From Brachybacterium epidermidis (lineage in GTDB: Bacteria > Actinomycetota > Actinomycetes > Actinomycetales > Dermabacteraceae), in assembly GCF_015209585.1 (NCBI RefSeq), contig NZ_JADEYR010000018.1, positions 1 to 52,026 of the forward strand: a stretch of DNA of 52,026 nt, read 5' to 3'. The first letter of the stretch is position 1; each line of letters opens with the position of its first letter. A program made the position numbers and the translations under genes. The notes under the pieces were generated by a model. The model had not been told where the DNA came from and ran no database searches. It saw nothing but the letters and a program-made list of their open reading frames with translations. Shown piece after piece: positions 28,470-38,440 of the stretch.

Positions 28470-30538
28470 CGTGCCAGCAGGTCGCTGCCGAGCACGGGCA
28501 GGTCCCGCACCCGCACCCCGGTGGCGTGGTGGACGGCGTTGGCGATCGCCGCGGCGGCGCCGACGATGCCGATCTCGCCGATGCCGCGCGCGCCGAGCGG
28601 CCCGGCCTGGGGGTCCTCCTCGTCCAGCCAGTACGCCTCCAGGGAGCGGATGTCCGCGTTGACGGGCACGTGGTACTCGGCGAGGTCGTGGTTGACGACG
28701 TGTCCGAAGCGGGGGTCGAGCTCGCCCTTCTCGTGCAGTGCCATCCCCACCCCCATGGTCATCCCACCGAGGAGCTGCGAGCGGGCGGTGCGGGGGTTGA
28801 TGATCCGCCCGACGGAGAACACCCCGAGCATGCGGTCCAGACGGATCTCACCGGTCTCCTCCTGGACGCGGACCTTGGCGAACTGGGCGCCGTAGGAGTG
28901 CATGGCGAGCTTCTTCTCGGCAGGGTTCTCCGCCGCCTCCCCGATCGTCTCGACGCCGTCGGCCGGGGCGGTGCCGTGCTCGCGGCGGAAGGCGTCCGCG
29001 GCGGCCAGCACGGCCGCGCTCCAGCTGGCGAGCCCGGTGGAGCCGCCGGCGACGGTCGCGTTCGGCAGCGCGGTGTCGCCGATTCGCAGCGCGATGCGGT
29101 CCGGGTCGACCTCGAGGGCGTCGGCGGCGACCTGGGTGAGGGCGGTCCAGGTGCCGGTGCCGAGGTCGGCGGCGCCGATGCCCACCTCGTAGACCCCCGC
29201 CTCGTGACGGATCCGGGCCTTCGAGCCGGGCTGCCGGGATGCGGGGTAGGTCGCCGAGGCGACGCCCGTGCCGATCAGCCATCCGCCCTCCCGGCGGGCA
29301 CGGGGCTGCGGGTCGCGGTCGGCCCAGCCGAAGCGGGTGGCGCCCTCGCGTAGGCAGTCGATCAGCCGGCGTCGGTTGAAGGGCATCCCGGTGTCGGGGT
29401 CACGCTCCGGCTCGTTGCGCACCCGCAGCTCGATCGGGTCGACCCCGCAGGCCTCGGCGAGCTCGTCCATCATGATCTCCGGGCCCACCATCCCCGGTGC
29501 CTCGCCGGGGGCGCGCATCCAGGAGGGGACGGCGATGTCCAGCGGGAGCACGCGCTGGGTGATGCGACGGTGCTCGCCGGCGTACATCTGCCGAGAGGGC
29601 TTGATCGCCATCTCGGGGAACTCCTTGGTGTGCGAGGAGCTGGAGACCGCCTCGAGCCCGAAGGCGGTGATCGTGCCGTCGGCCCGGGCCCCGATCCGGA
29701 GGTGCTGGGAGGTGGCGGGCCGGTGCCCGGTCAGCGCGAACATGTGCTGGCGGGTGACGGCGTGCTTCACGGCGCGGCCGGGCACGGCGTGCGCGGCCAT
29801 CGCTGTGAGCATCATGTCCGCGTGGGGCAGGCCCTTGGAGCCGAAGCCGCCGCCGACGTGCGGGCTGATGATCCGTAGCTGCTCGGGGTCGATGCCCAGT
29901 ATCGGGGCGAGGGTCTGTCGCGCGGGATGCACGCCCTGGGTGGAGGTCCACAGCGTGAGCTGCTCGCCGTCCCAGCGGGCGATGGTGGTGTGCGGCTCCA
30001 TCGGGTTGTTGTGCTCGAGAGGGGTGGAGTACCGCTGGTCCACCACGATCTCCGCGGCGGCGAGCGCGGCCTCGAGGTCACCGGTGTCGATGTCGTCGGC
30101 ACCGTCCTCGGGTTCGCGCACTGCGGGGTGGTCGGGGCGGAAGTCGGCGTCGTGCGGCGCAGCCTCGGTGGTGACCACGACGAGGTCGGCGGCGTGGCGG
30201 GCCGTCTCCGGGGTCTCGGCGAGGACGGCGCCGAGGTACTGGCCGCGGAAGCCGATCCGGTCGTCCTGGAGGATCGTCAGCTCGCCGTCCTCGGTGTCGG
30301 CGAGCCGGAGTGCGTTCTCGTGGGTGATCACGCACACCACCCCGTCGAGCGCGAGCGCGGCTGTGGCGTCGATCGCGGTGACGCGGCCGAGCGCGATCGT
30401 CGAGCACAGCGGGAAGAGATGGAGCGGATCCTCGACCGGGTGCTCGTAGGCGTAGGGGGCGAGGCCGCGCACCTTGTCGGGCCCGTCCAGACGCACCCGT
30501 CCGGTGCCGATCGCGGAGGCTCGCAGGAGGTCACTCAT
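28466..30538 (-). CDS. paoC: Molybdopterin-binding large subunit (PaoC/YagR-like)
   Basis: This 690-residue catalytic subunit belongs to a three-component xanthine-dehydrogenase-family enzyme closest to the periplasmic-type aldehyde oxidoreductase PaoABC. Visible motifs are the substrate-channel segment TQGVHPARQTLAPILG, the cofactor loop SPHVGGGFGSKG and the catalytic-glutamate region GARGIGEIGIVGAAAAIANA. Start ATG 30538 lies inside the 3' end of the FAD-subunit gene (8-bp overlap); GTG 30541 is an alternative. The physiological substrate cannot be fixed: aldehydes or heterocycles are both possible. Confidence 0.9.
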   Translation of the reverse strand: MSDLLRASAIGTGRVRLDGPDKVRGLAPYAYEHPVEDPLHLFPLCSTIALGRVTAIDATAALALDGVVCVITHENALRLADTEDGELTILQDDRIGFRGQYLGAVLAETPETARHAADLVVVTTEAAPHDADFRPDHPAVREPEDGADDIDTGDLEAALAAAEIVVDQRYSTPLEHNNPMEPHTTIARWDGEQLTLWTSTQGVHPARQTLAPILGIDPEQLRIISPHVGGGFGSKGLPHADMMLTAMAAHAVPGRAVKHAVTRQHMFALTGHRPATSQHLRIGARADGTITAFGLEAVSSSSHTKEFPEMAIKPSRQMYAGEHRRITQRVLPLDIAVPSWMRAPGEAPGMVGPEIMMDELAEACGVDPIELRVRNEPERDPDTGMPFNRRRLIDCLREGATRFGWADRDPQPRARREGGWLIGTGVASATYPASRQPGSKARIRHEAGVYEVGIGAADLGTGTWTALTQVAADALEVDPDRIALRIGDTALPNATVAGGSTGLASWSAAVLAAADAFRREHGTAPADGVETIGEAAENPAEKKLAMHSYGAQFAKVRVQEETGEIRLDRMLGVFSVGRIINPRTARSQLLGGMTMGVGMALHEKGELDPRFGHVVNHDLAEYHVPVNADIRSLEAYWLDEEDPQAGPLGARGIGEIGIVGAAAAIANAVHHATGVRVRDLPVLGSDLLAR

Positions 30539-31562
30539 CACGGGGCTCCTTGTTCTCCTCGTCGAGGCCGGCGAGCTCGGCGAGCACGCTCACCATCACG
30601 CCCTGGGCCATCGTCACCTTGAACTCGTTGCCCGCGACGGGCCGGGCCTGCTCGAGCTCGGCCGCCGCGGCCTGGCGGAAGCTCTCGCGGGTGGCGGGGG
30701 CGCCGGCGAGGAGCTGCTCGGCGCGGCGAGCCCGCCAGGGGGCGTGGGCGACGCCTCCGAGGGCGATCCTCGCGGAGAGGATCGTGGGCCGTGCGGCGTC
30801 CGGGTCGAGCTCGAGCACCGCGGCGACCGAGACCAGGGCGAAGGCGTAGGAGGCGCGGTCGCGGATCTTGCGATACGTGGAACGGGTGCGGGCGGCGCGG
30901 TCCGGCGGGGGCAGCTCGATGGCGGTGATCAGGTCGCCGTGCTCGAGGACCGTGTCTCGCTCGGGCTCGTCCCCCGGAAGGCGGTGCAGCGTGGTGAGGG
31001 GCAGGCGCTTCTCGCCGTCGTTGCCCAGCACCACCACGGTCGCGTCCAGGGCGGTGAGCGCGACCGCCATGTCGGAGGGGTGGGTGGCGATGCACGCGTC
31101 AGAGGCGCCGAGGATCGCGTGGTAGCGGGTGTATCCGCCGAGCGCCGAGCAGCCGCTGCCCGGGGCACGCTTGTTGCAGGGGGTGGTGGGGTCCTGGAAG
31201 TAGACGCAGCGGGTGCGCTGCAGCAGGTTCCCGCCGGTGGTGGCGGCGTTGCGCAACTGGCCCGAGGCGCCGGAGAGGAGGGCGCGGGAGAGCATCGGGT
31301 GGTCGCGACGCACGCGCGGATCGGCGGCCAGATCGCTGTTGCGGACCATGGCGCCGACTCGCAGGCCGCCGTCCGGCAGCTCCTCGATGTCCGCGAGGTC
31401 GAGACGGCCGAGGTCGACCAGCAGATCAGGGGCGGTGATCCCGAGCTTGAGGTGGTCGACGAGGTTGGTACCGCCGGCGAGGTAGGCCGCGCCGGGTCGT
31501 TCGGCGGCCGCGGCGACGGCGCCGGCGGGGTCGTCCGCGCGTACGTAGTCGAAGGGTCTCAT
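30531..31562 (-). CDS. paoB: FAD-binding subunit with Fe-S insertion (PaoB-like)
   Basis: This 343-residue FAD-binding medium subunit has the FAD motif AYLAGGTNLVDHLKLG and the second signature GQLRNAATTGGNLLQRTRC. As in Escherichia coli PaoB, an extra cysteine-rich insertion follows (RCVYFQDPTTPCNKRAPGSG, then CSALGG), which in PaoB carries a [4Fe-4S] cluster absent from most family members. Start ATG 31562 overlaps the stop of the Fe-S subunit gene by four bases. It passes electrons between the [2Fe-2S] subunit and the molybdenum site. Confidence 0.92.
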   Translation of the reverse strand: MRPFDYVRADDPAGAVAAAAERPGAAYLAGGTNLVDHLKLGITAPDLLVDLGRLDLADIEELPDGGLRVGAMVRNSDLAADPRVRRDHPMLSRALLSGASGQLRNAATTGGNLLQRTRCVYFQDPTTPCNKRAPGSGCSALGGYTRYHAILGASDACIATHPSDMAVALTALDATVVVLGNDGEKRLPLTTLHRLPGDEPERDTVLEHGDLITAIELPPPDRAARTRSTYRKIRDRASYAFALVSVAAVLELDPDAARPTILSARIALGGVAHAPWRARRAEQLLAGAPATRESFRQAAAAELEQARPVAGNEFKVTMAQGVMVSVLAELAGLDEENKEPRDE

Positions 31563-32098
31563 CGGTCCGTCCCCTCGCTCGCGGCGCTCGCCCCGGCCGC
31601 CTGCTGGACGGCGGCGACGATGTTGACGTACGCGCCGCAGCGGCACAGGTTACCGCTCATGCGCTCGCGGATCTCGTCCTCGGTGAGCTCGATCGGGTGG
31701 TCGTGGCCGTGGTACTCGGTGACCACGCTGGGGTGCCCCTCGGCCGCCTCGCGGAGCACACCGGTCGCGGAGCAGATCTGCCCGGGGGTGCAGTAGCCGC
31801 ACTGGAAGGCATCCTGCTCGAGGAAAGCAGTGTGCAGGGCGGAGAGCTCGCCGTCGGTGGCGAGGCCGTTTGAGGTGAGCACCTCCGCGCCGTCGAGGGA
31901 CACGGCCAGCAGCAGGCAGGAGTTCAGCCGCCGCCCGTCGACCAGCACGGTGCAGGCGCCACACTGCCCGTGGTCGCAGCCCTTCTTCGGGGACATGTTC
32001 CCCAGGTGGTCCCGCAGCGCGTCGAGCAGGGTGGTGCGCGGGTCGACGGTCAGGTCATGCGGCTGACCATCGACGATGAGGTGGACTGGATGGCCCAT
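31559..32098 (-). CDS. paoA: [2Fe-2S] small subunit (PaoA-like)
   Basis: This 179-residue iron-sulfur subunit carries two [2Fe-2S] clusters. The plant-ferredoxin-type cluster is held by GCDHGQCGACTVLVDG plus C in LNSCLLLAV. The helical-domain cluster is held by QCGYCTPGQ and GNLCRCGAY. Unlike E. coli PaoA there is no Tat signal peptide: the protein begins directly with MGHPVHLIVDGQ, so the complex should be cytoplasmic. It is the first gene of the operon; upstream frames lack a ribosome site. Confidence 0.93.
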   Translation of the reverse strand: MGHPVHLIVDGQPHDLTVDPRTTLLDALRDHLGNMSPKKGCDHGQCGACTVLVDGRRLNSCLLLAVSLDGAEVLTSNGLATDGELSALHTAFLEQDAFQCGYCTPGQICSATGVLREAAEGHPSVVTEYHGHDHPIELTEDEIRERMSGNLCRCGAYVNIVAAVQQAAGASAASEGTDR

Positions 32099-32302
32099 CG
32101 GGCACCTCCGGATCAGGTCGGGATTCGACCGTACCGGCCGCCCGGGGGCTCGGCAAACGGTTCCGGCGGGCACCGACCGATCGTTCGCCTGCACCGAGGC
32201 GCACGGTCTTCCCAGTGGCCGGACCGGCGCGGCAGCAGCAAGTACGAGCGCTCGCTCGCGCTGGGGGTGCCAGCCAGGTGAAGAACGGCGGCTCGATGGA
32301 CG

Positions 32303-32896
32303 TCAGTCCTTCTTGCGGGTGACCAGCCACCAGATCAGGCCGGCCAGCAGCAGCAGGAAGCCCAGGATGCCGCCGCCGATGCCCAGCAGCACGCCGCCGA
32401 TGGCGCCGAAGATGCCGCCCAGGGAGACGGGCGGGCCCACGGCCACCTGGGGGCTGTCGCAGTCGATCTGGTGCTCGCCGGTAGCGGTGGCCTCGAAGGA
32501 GTCGAAGGAGACCCAGGTGGCGCCGTCGATGGTGGTGCTGCTGGACTGGTTGGTGCCCGGGCCGGGCTCAGCCCCGTCCGGAGTCATGATGGTGCAGGTG
32601 GCGGTGGTTCCCTCGGGCGCGTACAGCTGGAGCACGTCCCCCTCCTCCGCGGTGATGCTGCCGCTGCCGCCGGGCAGCTGCTCGATCTCGCTCAGACCGT
32701 CGGCGGTATTACCCACACCGACCACGGTGAGGATCGTGCCGATGATCAGGCTGAGCAGCAGGATGATGCCGCCCAGGACCATGAGGATCGTCGGTCCCTT
32801 GGACTTCTTCCGGGGCGCGGGGGCGGAGCCGAACTCCGGAGCGAAGCTGGGCGCCGGGTCGGAGTGGGGCTGAGGTGCGGGCTGGGACGTGGACAT
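32303..32896 (-). CDS. Hypothetical membrane protein with two transmembrane segments
   Basis: This 197-residue protein starts at ATG 32896 after GGGAGG. It has a proline-rich cytoplasmic head (about 1-33) with a KKSK stretch, a first transmembrane helix (about 36-58) and an extracytoplasmic domain (about 60-150) with two cysteines that could pair (TATCTIMT and HQIDCDSP). A second glycine-rich helix follows (about 158-190), ending in RKKD. Similar proteins are common in actinobacteria without known function. It stands alone between the Pao operon and yigZ. Confidence 0.75.
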   Translation of the reverse strand: MSTSQPAPQPHSDPAPSFAPEFGSAPAPRKKSKGPTILMVLGGIILLLSLIIGTILTVVGVGNTADGLSEIEQLPGGSGSITAEEGDVLQLYAPEGTTATCTIMTPDGAEPGPGTNQSSSTTIDGATWVSFDSFEATATGEHQIDCDSPQVAVGPPVSLGGIFGAIGGVLLGIGGGILGFLLLLAGLIWWLVTRKKD

Positions 32897-33004
32897 CGGG
32901 ACCTCCCGGGTCGAAGCTGCGGCCGCGTTCAGCGTATCCCCTGTCACCCCCGCGCCGTCGCGCTCGAACCGGTTCCCGCACGGCAACGCGCCTAGACTTT
33001 CCGT

Positions 33005-33661
33005 ATGTCCGATCTGTTCGTACTCGCCGCCGACGTCGAGACCGAACTGGTCGAGCGCCGCTCCCGTTTCCTCACCCGCCTGCACCGTGTCACCTCGGTC
33101 GAGCAGGCCGAGGAGCGCATCCGCACCGCGCGCACCGATCACCCTGATGCACGCCATCACTGCACTGCCCTGGTCATCGGCGCCACGGGCACAGCCGCTC
33201 CTGTGCACCGCTCCAGCGATGACGGAGAGCCCTCCGGGACCGCCGGCATGCCGATGCTGCAAGCGCTGCTGCACGCCGATCTCACCGACACCCTGGCGGT
33301 GGTGATCCGCTACTTCGGCGGGGTCAAGCTGGGGGCGGGGGGTCTGCTGCGCGCCTACACCGCCGGGGTGGAGCAGGCCGTGGCGGCCGCGACCCTGCTG
33401 CGCCGCACGGAACTGGTGGTGGCGCGCCTGGAGGTGCCGCTGGCTGAGGTGGGCATCGCCGAGAACGCGGTACGGGTGTGGGCCGGCGCCCATGGCGCCC
33501 AGGCGGAGCCCACCGAGTACACCTCCCGGCTCGCCCGGTTGGACGTGCTGCTGGACCCGCCGCTGCTCGATGACTTCGCGGCCGATGTGGCCCGCTGGTC
33601 CTCCGGTCGCGTACGCGTCACCGAGGCAGGCCGCCGCGATGCGGACGTGCCCATGGCCTGA
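33005..33661 (+). CDS. yigZ: YigZ/IMPACT-family protein
   Basis: This 218-residue protein has the UPF0029 N-terminal domain with the signature SSDDGEPSGTAGMPML and VVIRYFGGVKLGAGGL, then a ferredoxin-like C-terminal domain. Eukaryotic IMPACT binds GCN1; the bacterial role is undefined, probably translation related. Start ATG 33005 is 108 bp from the divergent membrane protein gene. A strong hairpin follows the stop. Confidence 0.9.
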   Translation: MSDLFVLAADVETELVERRSRFLTRLHRVTSVEQAEERIRTARTDHPDARHHCTALVIGATGTAAPVHRSSDDGEPSGTAGMPMLQALLHADLTDTLAVVIRYFGGVKLGAGGLLRAYTAGVEQAVAAATLLRRTELVVARLEVPLAEVGIAENAVRVWAGAHGAQAEPTEYTSRLARLDVLLDPPLLDDFAADVARWSSGRVRVTEAGRRDADVPMA

Positions 33662-33680
33662 CCGAAGCGGGCAGAAGAAC

Positions 33681-33714
33681 AGCGCCGCCCCCGACCTGAG
33701 TCGGGGACGGCGCT
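33681..33714. terminator. Hairpin terminator between yigZ and glsB-like gene
   Basis: AGCGCCG-C-CCCCGAC pairs with GTCGGGG-A-CGGCGCT across a 4-nt loop (33681-33714), a 14-bp stem with one mismatch. It lies between convergent genes and can serve both strands. No strong T-tract is seen. Confidence 0.75.
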
Positions 33715-33756
33715 GCGGCGATGTGTGCCTGACGTGTCAGGCGAAGCGCATGTGGA

Positions 33757-34047
33757 TCACGCGCGGTTGCGGCTGCCGGTGGCCAGGCCGTAGATGACCA
33801 TGACGATCAGCGCGCCGATGACGGCGAGCAGGATGGTGCCGATGCTCCACGGGTTGTTCATGATGCCGGAGATGCCGTCACCACCGAACAGGCCGCCGAG
33901 GAAGCCACCGACGATGGCGCCGATGACGCCCAGGACGATGGTCAGGCCGAGGCCCATCGACTGCTTGCCCGGCATGATGGCGCGAGCGATCAGGCCGATG
34001 ATGGCACCGATGATGATCCAGGAAATGATGGCCCAGAGAAGACCCAT
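33757..34047 (-). CDS. GlsB/YeaQ/YmgE-family stress membrane protein
   Basis: This 96-residue, very hydrophobic protein has three helices with glycine zippers: WIIIGAIIGLIARAIMPG, then GVIGAIVGGFLGGLFGG and ILLAVIGALIVMVIYG. The conserved ARAIMPGKQ loop is family-typical. Members are induced by envelope or osmotic stress; the mechanism is not known. Single-gene unit; ATG 34047 follows GGAGAAAAAC. Confidence 0.92.
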   Translation of the reverse strand: MGLLWAIISWIIIGAIIGLIARAIMPGKQSMGLGLTIVLGVIGAIVGGFLGGLFGGDGISGIMNNPWSIGTILLAVIGALIVMVIYGLATGSRNRA

Positions 34048-34289
34048 TGTTTTTCTCCAATCAGGGGAAGGGATCAGGGACTACGGCGACCATTCTGCCC
34101 CAGATGACGCTCGCATGGTGGAACACGCGGCCGACCTAGCGGTCAGAAGTACAGGAATTCCGGCGTACTGGTGACCGATTCGCCCCGCTTTGTGACACTT
34201 TGCGCGTGCCGGGTGCGCGAAGAAGTTGTGCATATCCGAAGGTGGGCTTTACAACACCTTTAGCCCGCACACTCCCTGGCACGGCCGGT

Positions 34290-35306
<1,017 letters not shown>

Positions 35307-35475
35307 CTAGGCAGAGGCGGTGCTCAAAGGGACCGTGGCATCCGGTTCCCCACGGTGGGACGCGCCACCACCGCGCCACCACCCGCCAGGAGCGGCGACC
35401 TTCGTCGGGGTGCGCGCCGGCAGCGAGGCGGTTACGGTCGAACCACAGCCCCACGAGCCGAGAGGGTCGATCATC

Positions 35476-36942
35476 GTGAGCGCCACCGAACCGGTCCCCG
35501 CACGCCCTCGTATCCGCGAGGGCTGCCCCGATACGCAGGCACGTCCACCTCGTTCCCTCGCGCCCGATCTCGCGCGCGGCCTGATGCTCGCCCTGATCGC
35601 GATGGCGAACGTGCCCTGGTTTTTGTGGGGCCAGGAGTCCGGGGCGTTCGGAATCCACGTGCCGGCCCGCAATGCCCTGGACACGGCGATCCAGGTGGTG
35701 ATGGGCCTGGGGGTGGACGGCCGCAGCTTCCCGCTGTTCGCCTTCCTGTTCGGGTACGGCATGGTGCAGTTCTTCCGCTCCCGCATCGATCGCGGCCTCG
35801 AGCACCGCACCGTGCGGCGCATGCTGCGTCGCCGCCATTGGGCGATGCTGCTGCTGGGGTTCCTGCACGCCCTGCTGCTGTTCCTCGGCGACATCCTGGG
35901 GGCCTACGCGATCGCCGGGCTGCTGCTGGTGTGGATCTTCTTCGGACGGCGCGATCGCACCCTGCTGATCTGGATCAGCGTGGCGACGGCCCTGTTCGCC
36001 CTGTACTCCCTGGGCTCCGTGGTCAGCGGCCTGTACCTCTCCACCCAGCCGGACATCCTGGAGGCCATGGATGCCGGCGGCGCCTCCTTCTCCATGGGGT
36101 CGTTCCGGGACATCGCCCACGGGCAGTCGAACTACCTGGTGGCCGCGGGGCTCCGAGCGGGGATGTGGGCCTTCAGCTTGCCCTCCACGGCCCTCGGGTT
36201 CGCCGTCCCGGTCTCGATCATGCTGGGATGGCTGGCGGCGCGCCACCGTGTCCTGGACGAACCCTGGAACCACATGCGCCTGCTGCGCCTGACGGCCGCC
36301 GTCGGGATCACGATCGGTTGGGCCGGGGGCGTGACGCGGATCCTGCCGATGCTGGGGGTGCTGGACATGCCGGACGTGCTGTTCTGGACGTTCATGGGCA
36401 CCGAGATGATCTCCGGCGTGGCCTGCGGCATCGGGTACGCCGCTGCGTTCGGCCTGATCGCGGCGCACCTGGAGGGACGCACCCGTCCCGCGACGAACAC
36501 AACCGCAGCGCCCGCCGAGGCCCCCGAACCGGCCGTGCGCAAGCGCGACCTCTCCCCCGATGCCCGGTCCGCTCTGGTGGCCTCACGTTCCTACGGGGCC
36601 CCGGCATCACCGGTGACACCGGAGATGACACGGCAGGTGAGTGCCCCGGTGCGCGCCATCGCCGCAGTGGGGCAGCGTTCGCTCACCTTCTACCTGTTCC
36701 AGTCGATCATCTTCGCTCCCCTGCTGGCCGCCTGGGGCTTCGGCCTGGGACAGCACCTGTCCACCACCGCCTCGACCGCGCTGGCACTGGGGGTATGGCT
36801 GATCTCGGTGCTGATCGCCGGATGGATGGCATCGAGGGACATGCGGGGCCCGGCTGAGCGTCTGCTGCGCCGCCTCACCTACGGGAAGCAGGATGCGGCG
36901 GCGCAGGCAGGGGCTCAGCCAATCGCCGAGGCGACGCCGTAG
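35476..36942 (+). CDS. DUF418-family membrane protein
   Basis: This 488-residue polytopic protein of about ten helices resembles the DUF418/YeiB-type family, which also looks like acyltransferase-3 proteins. Typical features are an N-terminal APDLARGLMLALIAMANVPW helix, LFAFLFGYGMVQFF, and a C-terminal QRSLTFYLFQSIIFAPLL segment. GTG 35476 is chosen because the frame upstream overlaps the nrdF promoter region and lacks homology. The 3' end overlaps the convergent gluconate permease gene by 28 bp. A charged linker (about 345-395) splits the helices. Function unknown; a peptide or lipid modification role has been suggested for relatives. Confidence 0.82.
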   Translation: MSATEPVPARPRIREGCPDTQARPPRSLAPDLARGLMLALIAMANVPWFLWGQESGAFGIHVPARNALDTAIQVVMGLGVDGRSFPLFAFLFGYGMVQFFRSRIDRGLEHRTVRRMLRRRHWAMLLLGFLHALLLFLGDILGAYAIAGLLLVWIFFGRRDRTLLIWISVATALFALYSLGSVVSGLYLSTQPDILEAMDAGGASFSMGSFRDIAHGQSNYLVAAGLRAGMWAFSLPSTALGFAVPVSIMLGWLAARHRVLDEPWNHMRLLRLTAAVGITIGWAGGVTRILPMLGVLDMPDVLFWTFMGTEMISGVACGIGYAAAFGLIAAHLEGRTRPATNTTAAPAEAPEPAVRKRDLSPDARSALVASRSYGAPASPVTPEMTRQVSAPVRAIAAVGQRSLTFYLFQSIIFAPLLAAWGFGLGQHLSTTASTALALGVWLISVLIAGWMASRDMRGPAERLLRRLTYGKQDAAAQAGAQPIAEATP

Positions 36943-38321
36943 AGGATGTAGGACAGGGTGAAGCCGACGATGGCCATCGCGCCCTGAATGAGAGTCCAGG
37001 TGGCCAGGGTCTGCTTCATGTCCATCCCGAAGAACCTGCTGACCAGCCAGAAGCCGGAGTCGTTGACGTGGGAGAAGCCCACCGAGCCGGCCGACATCGC
37101 CATCACGATCGCGACCACCTGCAGGGGGCTGAAGTCGCTGGCGGCGATCACGCCGGCCATCAGGGAGGCCGCGGTGGTCAGAGCCACGGTGGCCGAGCCC
37201 TGTGCCAGGCGCACGATCTGGGCGATCAGGTAGGCCGCCACGATCACCGGCAGGCCGACGTTGTTCAGCGAATCCGCCACGGCGTCCCCGATCCCGGTCA
37301 CGCGCAGCACACCGCCGAACATGCCGCCGGCACCGGTCACCAGCACCACCGAGCAGATCGGCCCCAGGGCTGAATCAGCTACCTTCTCGATCAGGGTGCC
37401 CTTCTTGCCGGCACCCCAGCCCAGCACGAACATCGAGACGATCACGGTGATCAGCAGGGCGATCGGGGTCTCACCCAGCAGGCGCAGGGTCGAGACCACG
37501 CCGTCGGCCAGGAACGCGTCCTTGTCCGGACGGGTCGAACCGATGGTGTTCAGACCGGTGTTCAGCAGGATGAGGATCAACGGCAGCAGCAGCAGGCCGA
37601 TGATGGTGGGGACGCGGGGGCTGGAGGAGAAGCCCATCTCGTCCTTGTCGCCCTCGAGGATGTCCGGCACCGGGATGTCGAAGCGCATGCCCAGGCGGGG
37701 TGCCAGCAGCACGCCCACCAGGTACCAGATGATGACAGCGAACACGAGACCCACCAGCATCACCAGGCCGATGTCAGCACCGACGATGCCGGAGGCGGCC
37801 ACCGGGCCGGGATGCGGCGGGGCGAAGATGTGCATGGCGCTGAAAGCCACCGCCGAGGGCAGCGCGATGGACAGGAAGGAGCCGCCGACCCGTCGGGCCA
37901 CGGCGTAGATGATGGGCATCATGACCACCAGGCCGGCGTCGAAGAAGATGGGGAAGCCCATCAGCAGGCTGGCCAGGGACAGGCCGAAGCCGGCCCGCTT
38001 CTCGCCGACCAGGTCGATCATCCGGTCGGCGAGCACCTGGGCGCCGCCGGAGGTCTCGATCATCCTGCCCAGCATCGCGCCGAGTGCGACCAGCAGCATG
38101 ACGTTGCCCAGGGTCGTGTTGAAGCCGAAGGCGAGGGCGGGCAGCACGCTGGCCGGGGCGATGCCCGCAGCCAGGGCCGTTCCGATCGAGGTGATCATCA
38201 GGGCGAGGAATGCATGGACCTTGAAGGCCATGATGAGGATGAGAAGCACGGCGATGGCCGAGACTGCCACGATCAGCAGCCCGGCTGTGCCGAGTTCCCA
38301 GTTGAGGACGAGGTCATCCAT
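36915..38321 (-). CDS. GntP-family gluconate:H+ symporter
   Basis: This 468-residue transporter has about 12 transmembrane helices. Family segments include GFGLSLASLLMGFPIFFDAG, MHIFAPPHPGPVAASG, VLVTGAGGMFGGVL and MSAGSVGFSHVNDSGFW. It takes up gluconate or related sugar acids. No gluconate kinase is adjacent, so the substrate is by family only. Start ATG 38321. A palindrome 45 bp upstream may be its operator. Confidence 0.93.
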   Translation of the reverse strand: MDDLVLNWELGTAGLLIVAVSAIAVLLILIMAFKVHAFLALMITSIGTALAAGIAPASVLPALAFGFNTTLGNVMLLVALGAMLGRMIETSGGAQVLADRMIDLVGEKRAGFGLSLASLLMGFPIFFDAGLVVMMPIIYAVARRVGGSFLSIALPSAVAFSAMHIFAPPHPGPVAASGIVGADIGLVMLVGLVFAVIIWYLVGVLLAPRLGMRFDIPVPDILEGDKDEMGFSSSPRVPTIIGLLLLPLILILLNTGLNTIGSTRPDKDAFLADGVVSTLRLLGETPIALLITVIVSMFVLGWGAGKKGTLIEKVADSALGPICSVVLVTGAGGMFGGVLRVTGIGDAVADSLNNVGLPVIVAAYLIAQIVRLAQGSATVALTTAASLMAGVIAASDFSPLQVVAIVMAMSAGSVGFSHVNDSGFWLVSRFFGMDMKQTLATWTLIQGAMAIVGFTLSYILYGVASAIG

Positions 38322-38366
38322 GACGACTCCAAACGGGCAGGGGAACAGGGACGGGCCAGAATTCGC

Positions 38367-38384
38367 TGACGGGGGACCCCGTCA
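38367..38384. promoter_or_regulatory. Palindrome upstream of the gluconate permease gene
   Basis: TGACGGGG-GA-CCCCGTCA is a perfect 8-bp-arm palindrome. The 2-nt centre is too small for a hairpin loop, so a DNA-binding site is more likely than a terminator for nrdG. It lies in the 119-bp gap upstream of the permease start. Confidence 0.4.
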
Positions 38385-38440
38385 CTGTCATCCTAGGACC
38401 GCCCTTCCTCGGACCGGCGCTGGCGCGGGTCACGGCCCCG

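Noticed and set aside
38367..38384. Terminator for nrdG
   Set aside because: The palindrome is good but its 2-nt centre cannot form a stable loop and it lies on the upstream side of gntP; an operator is more likely.
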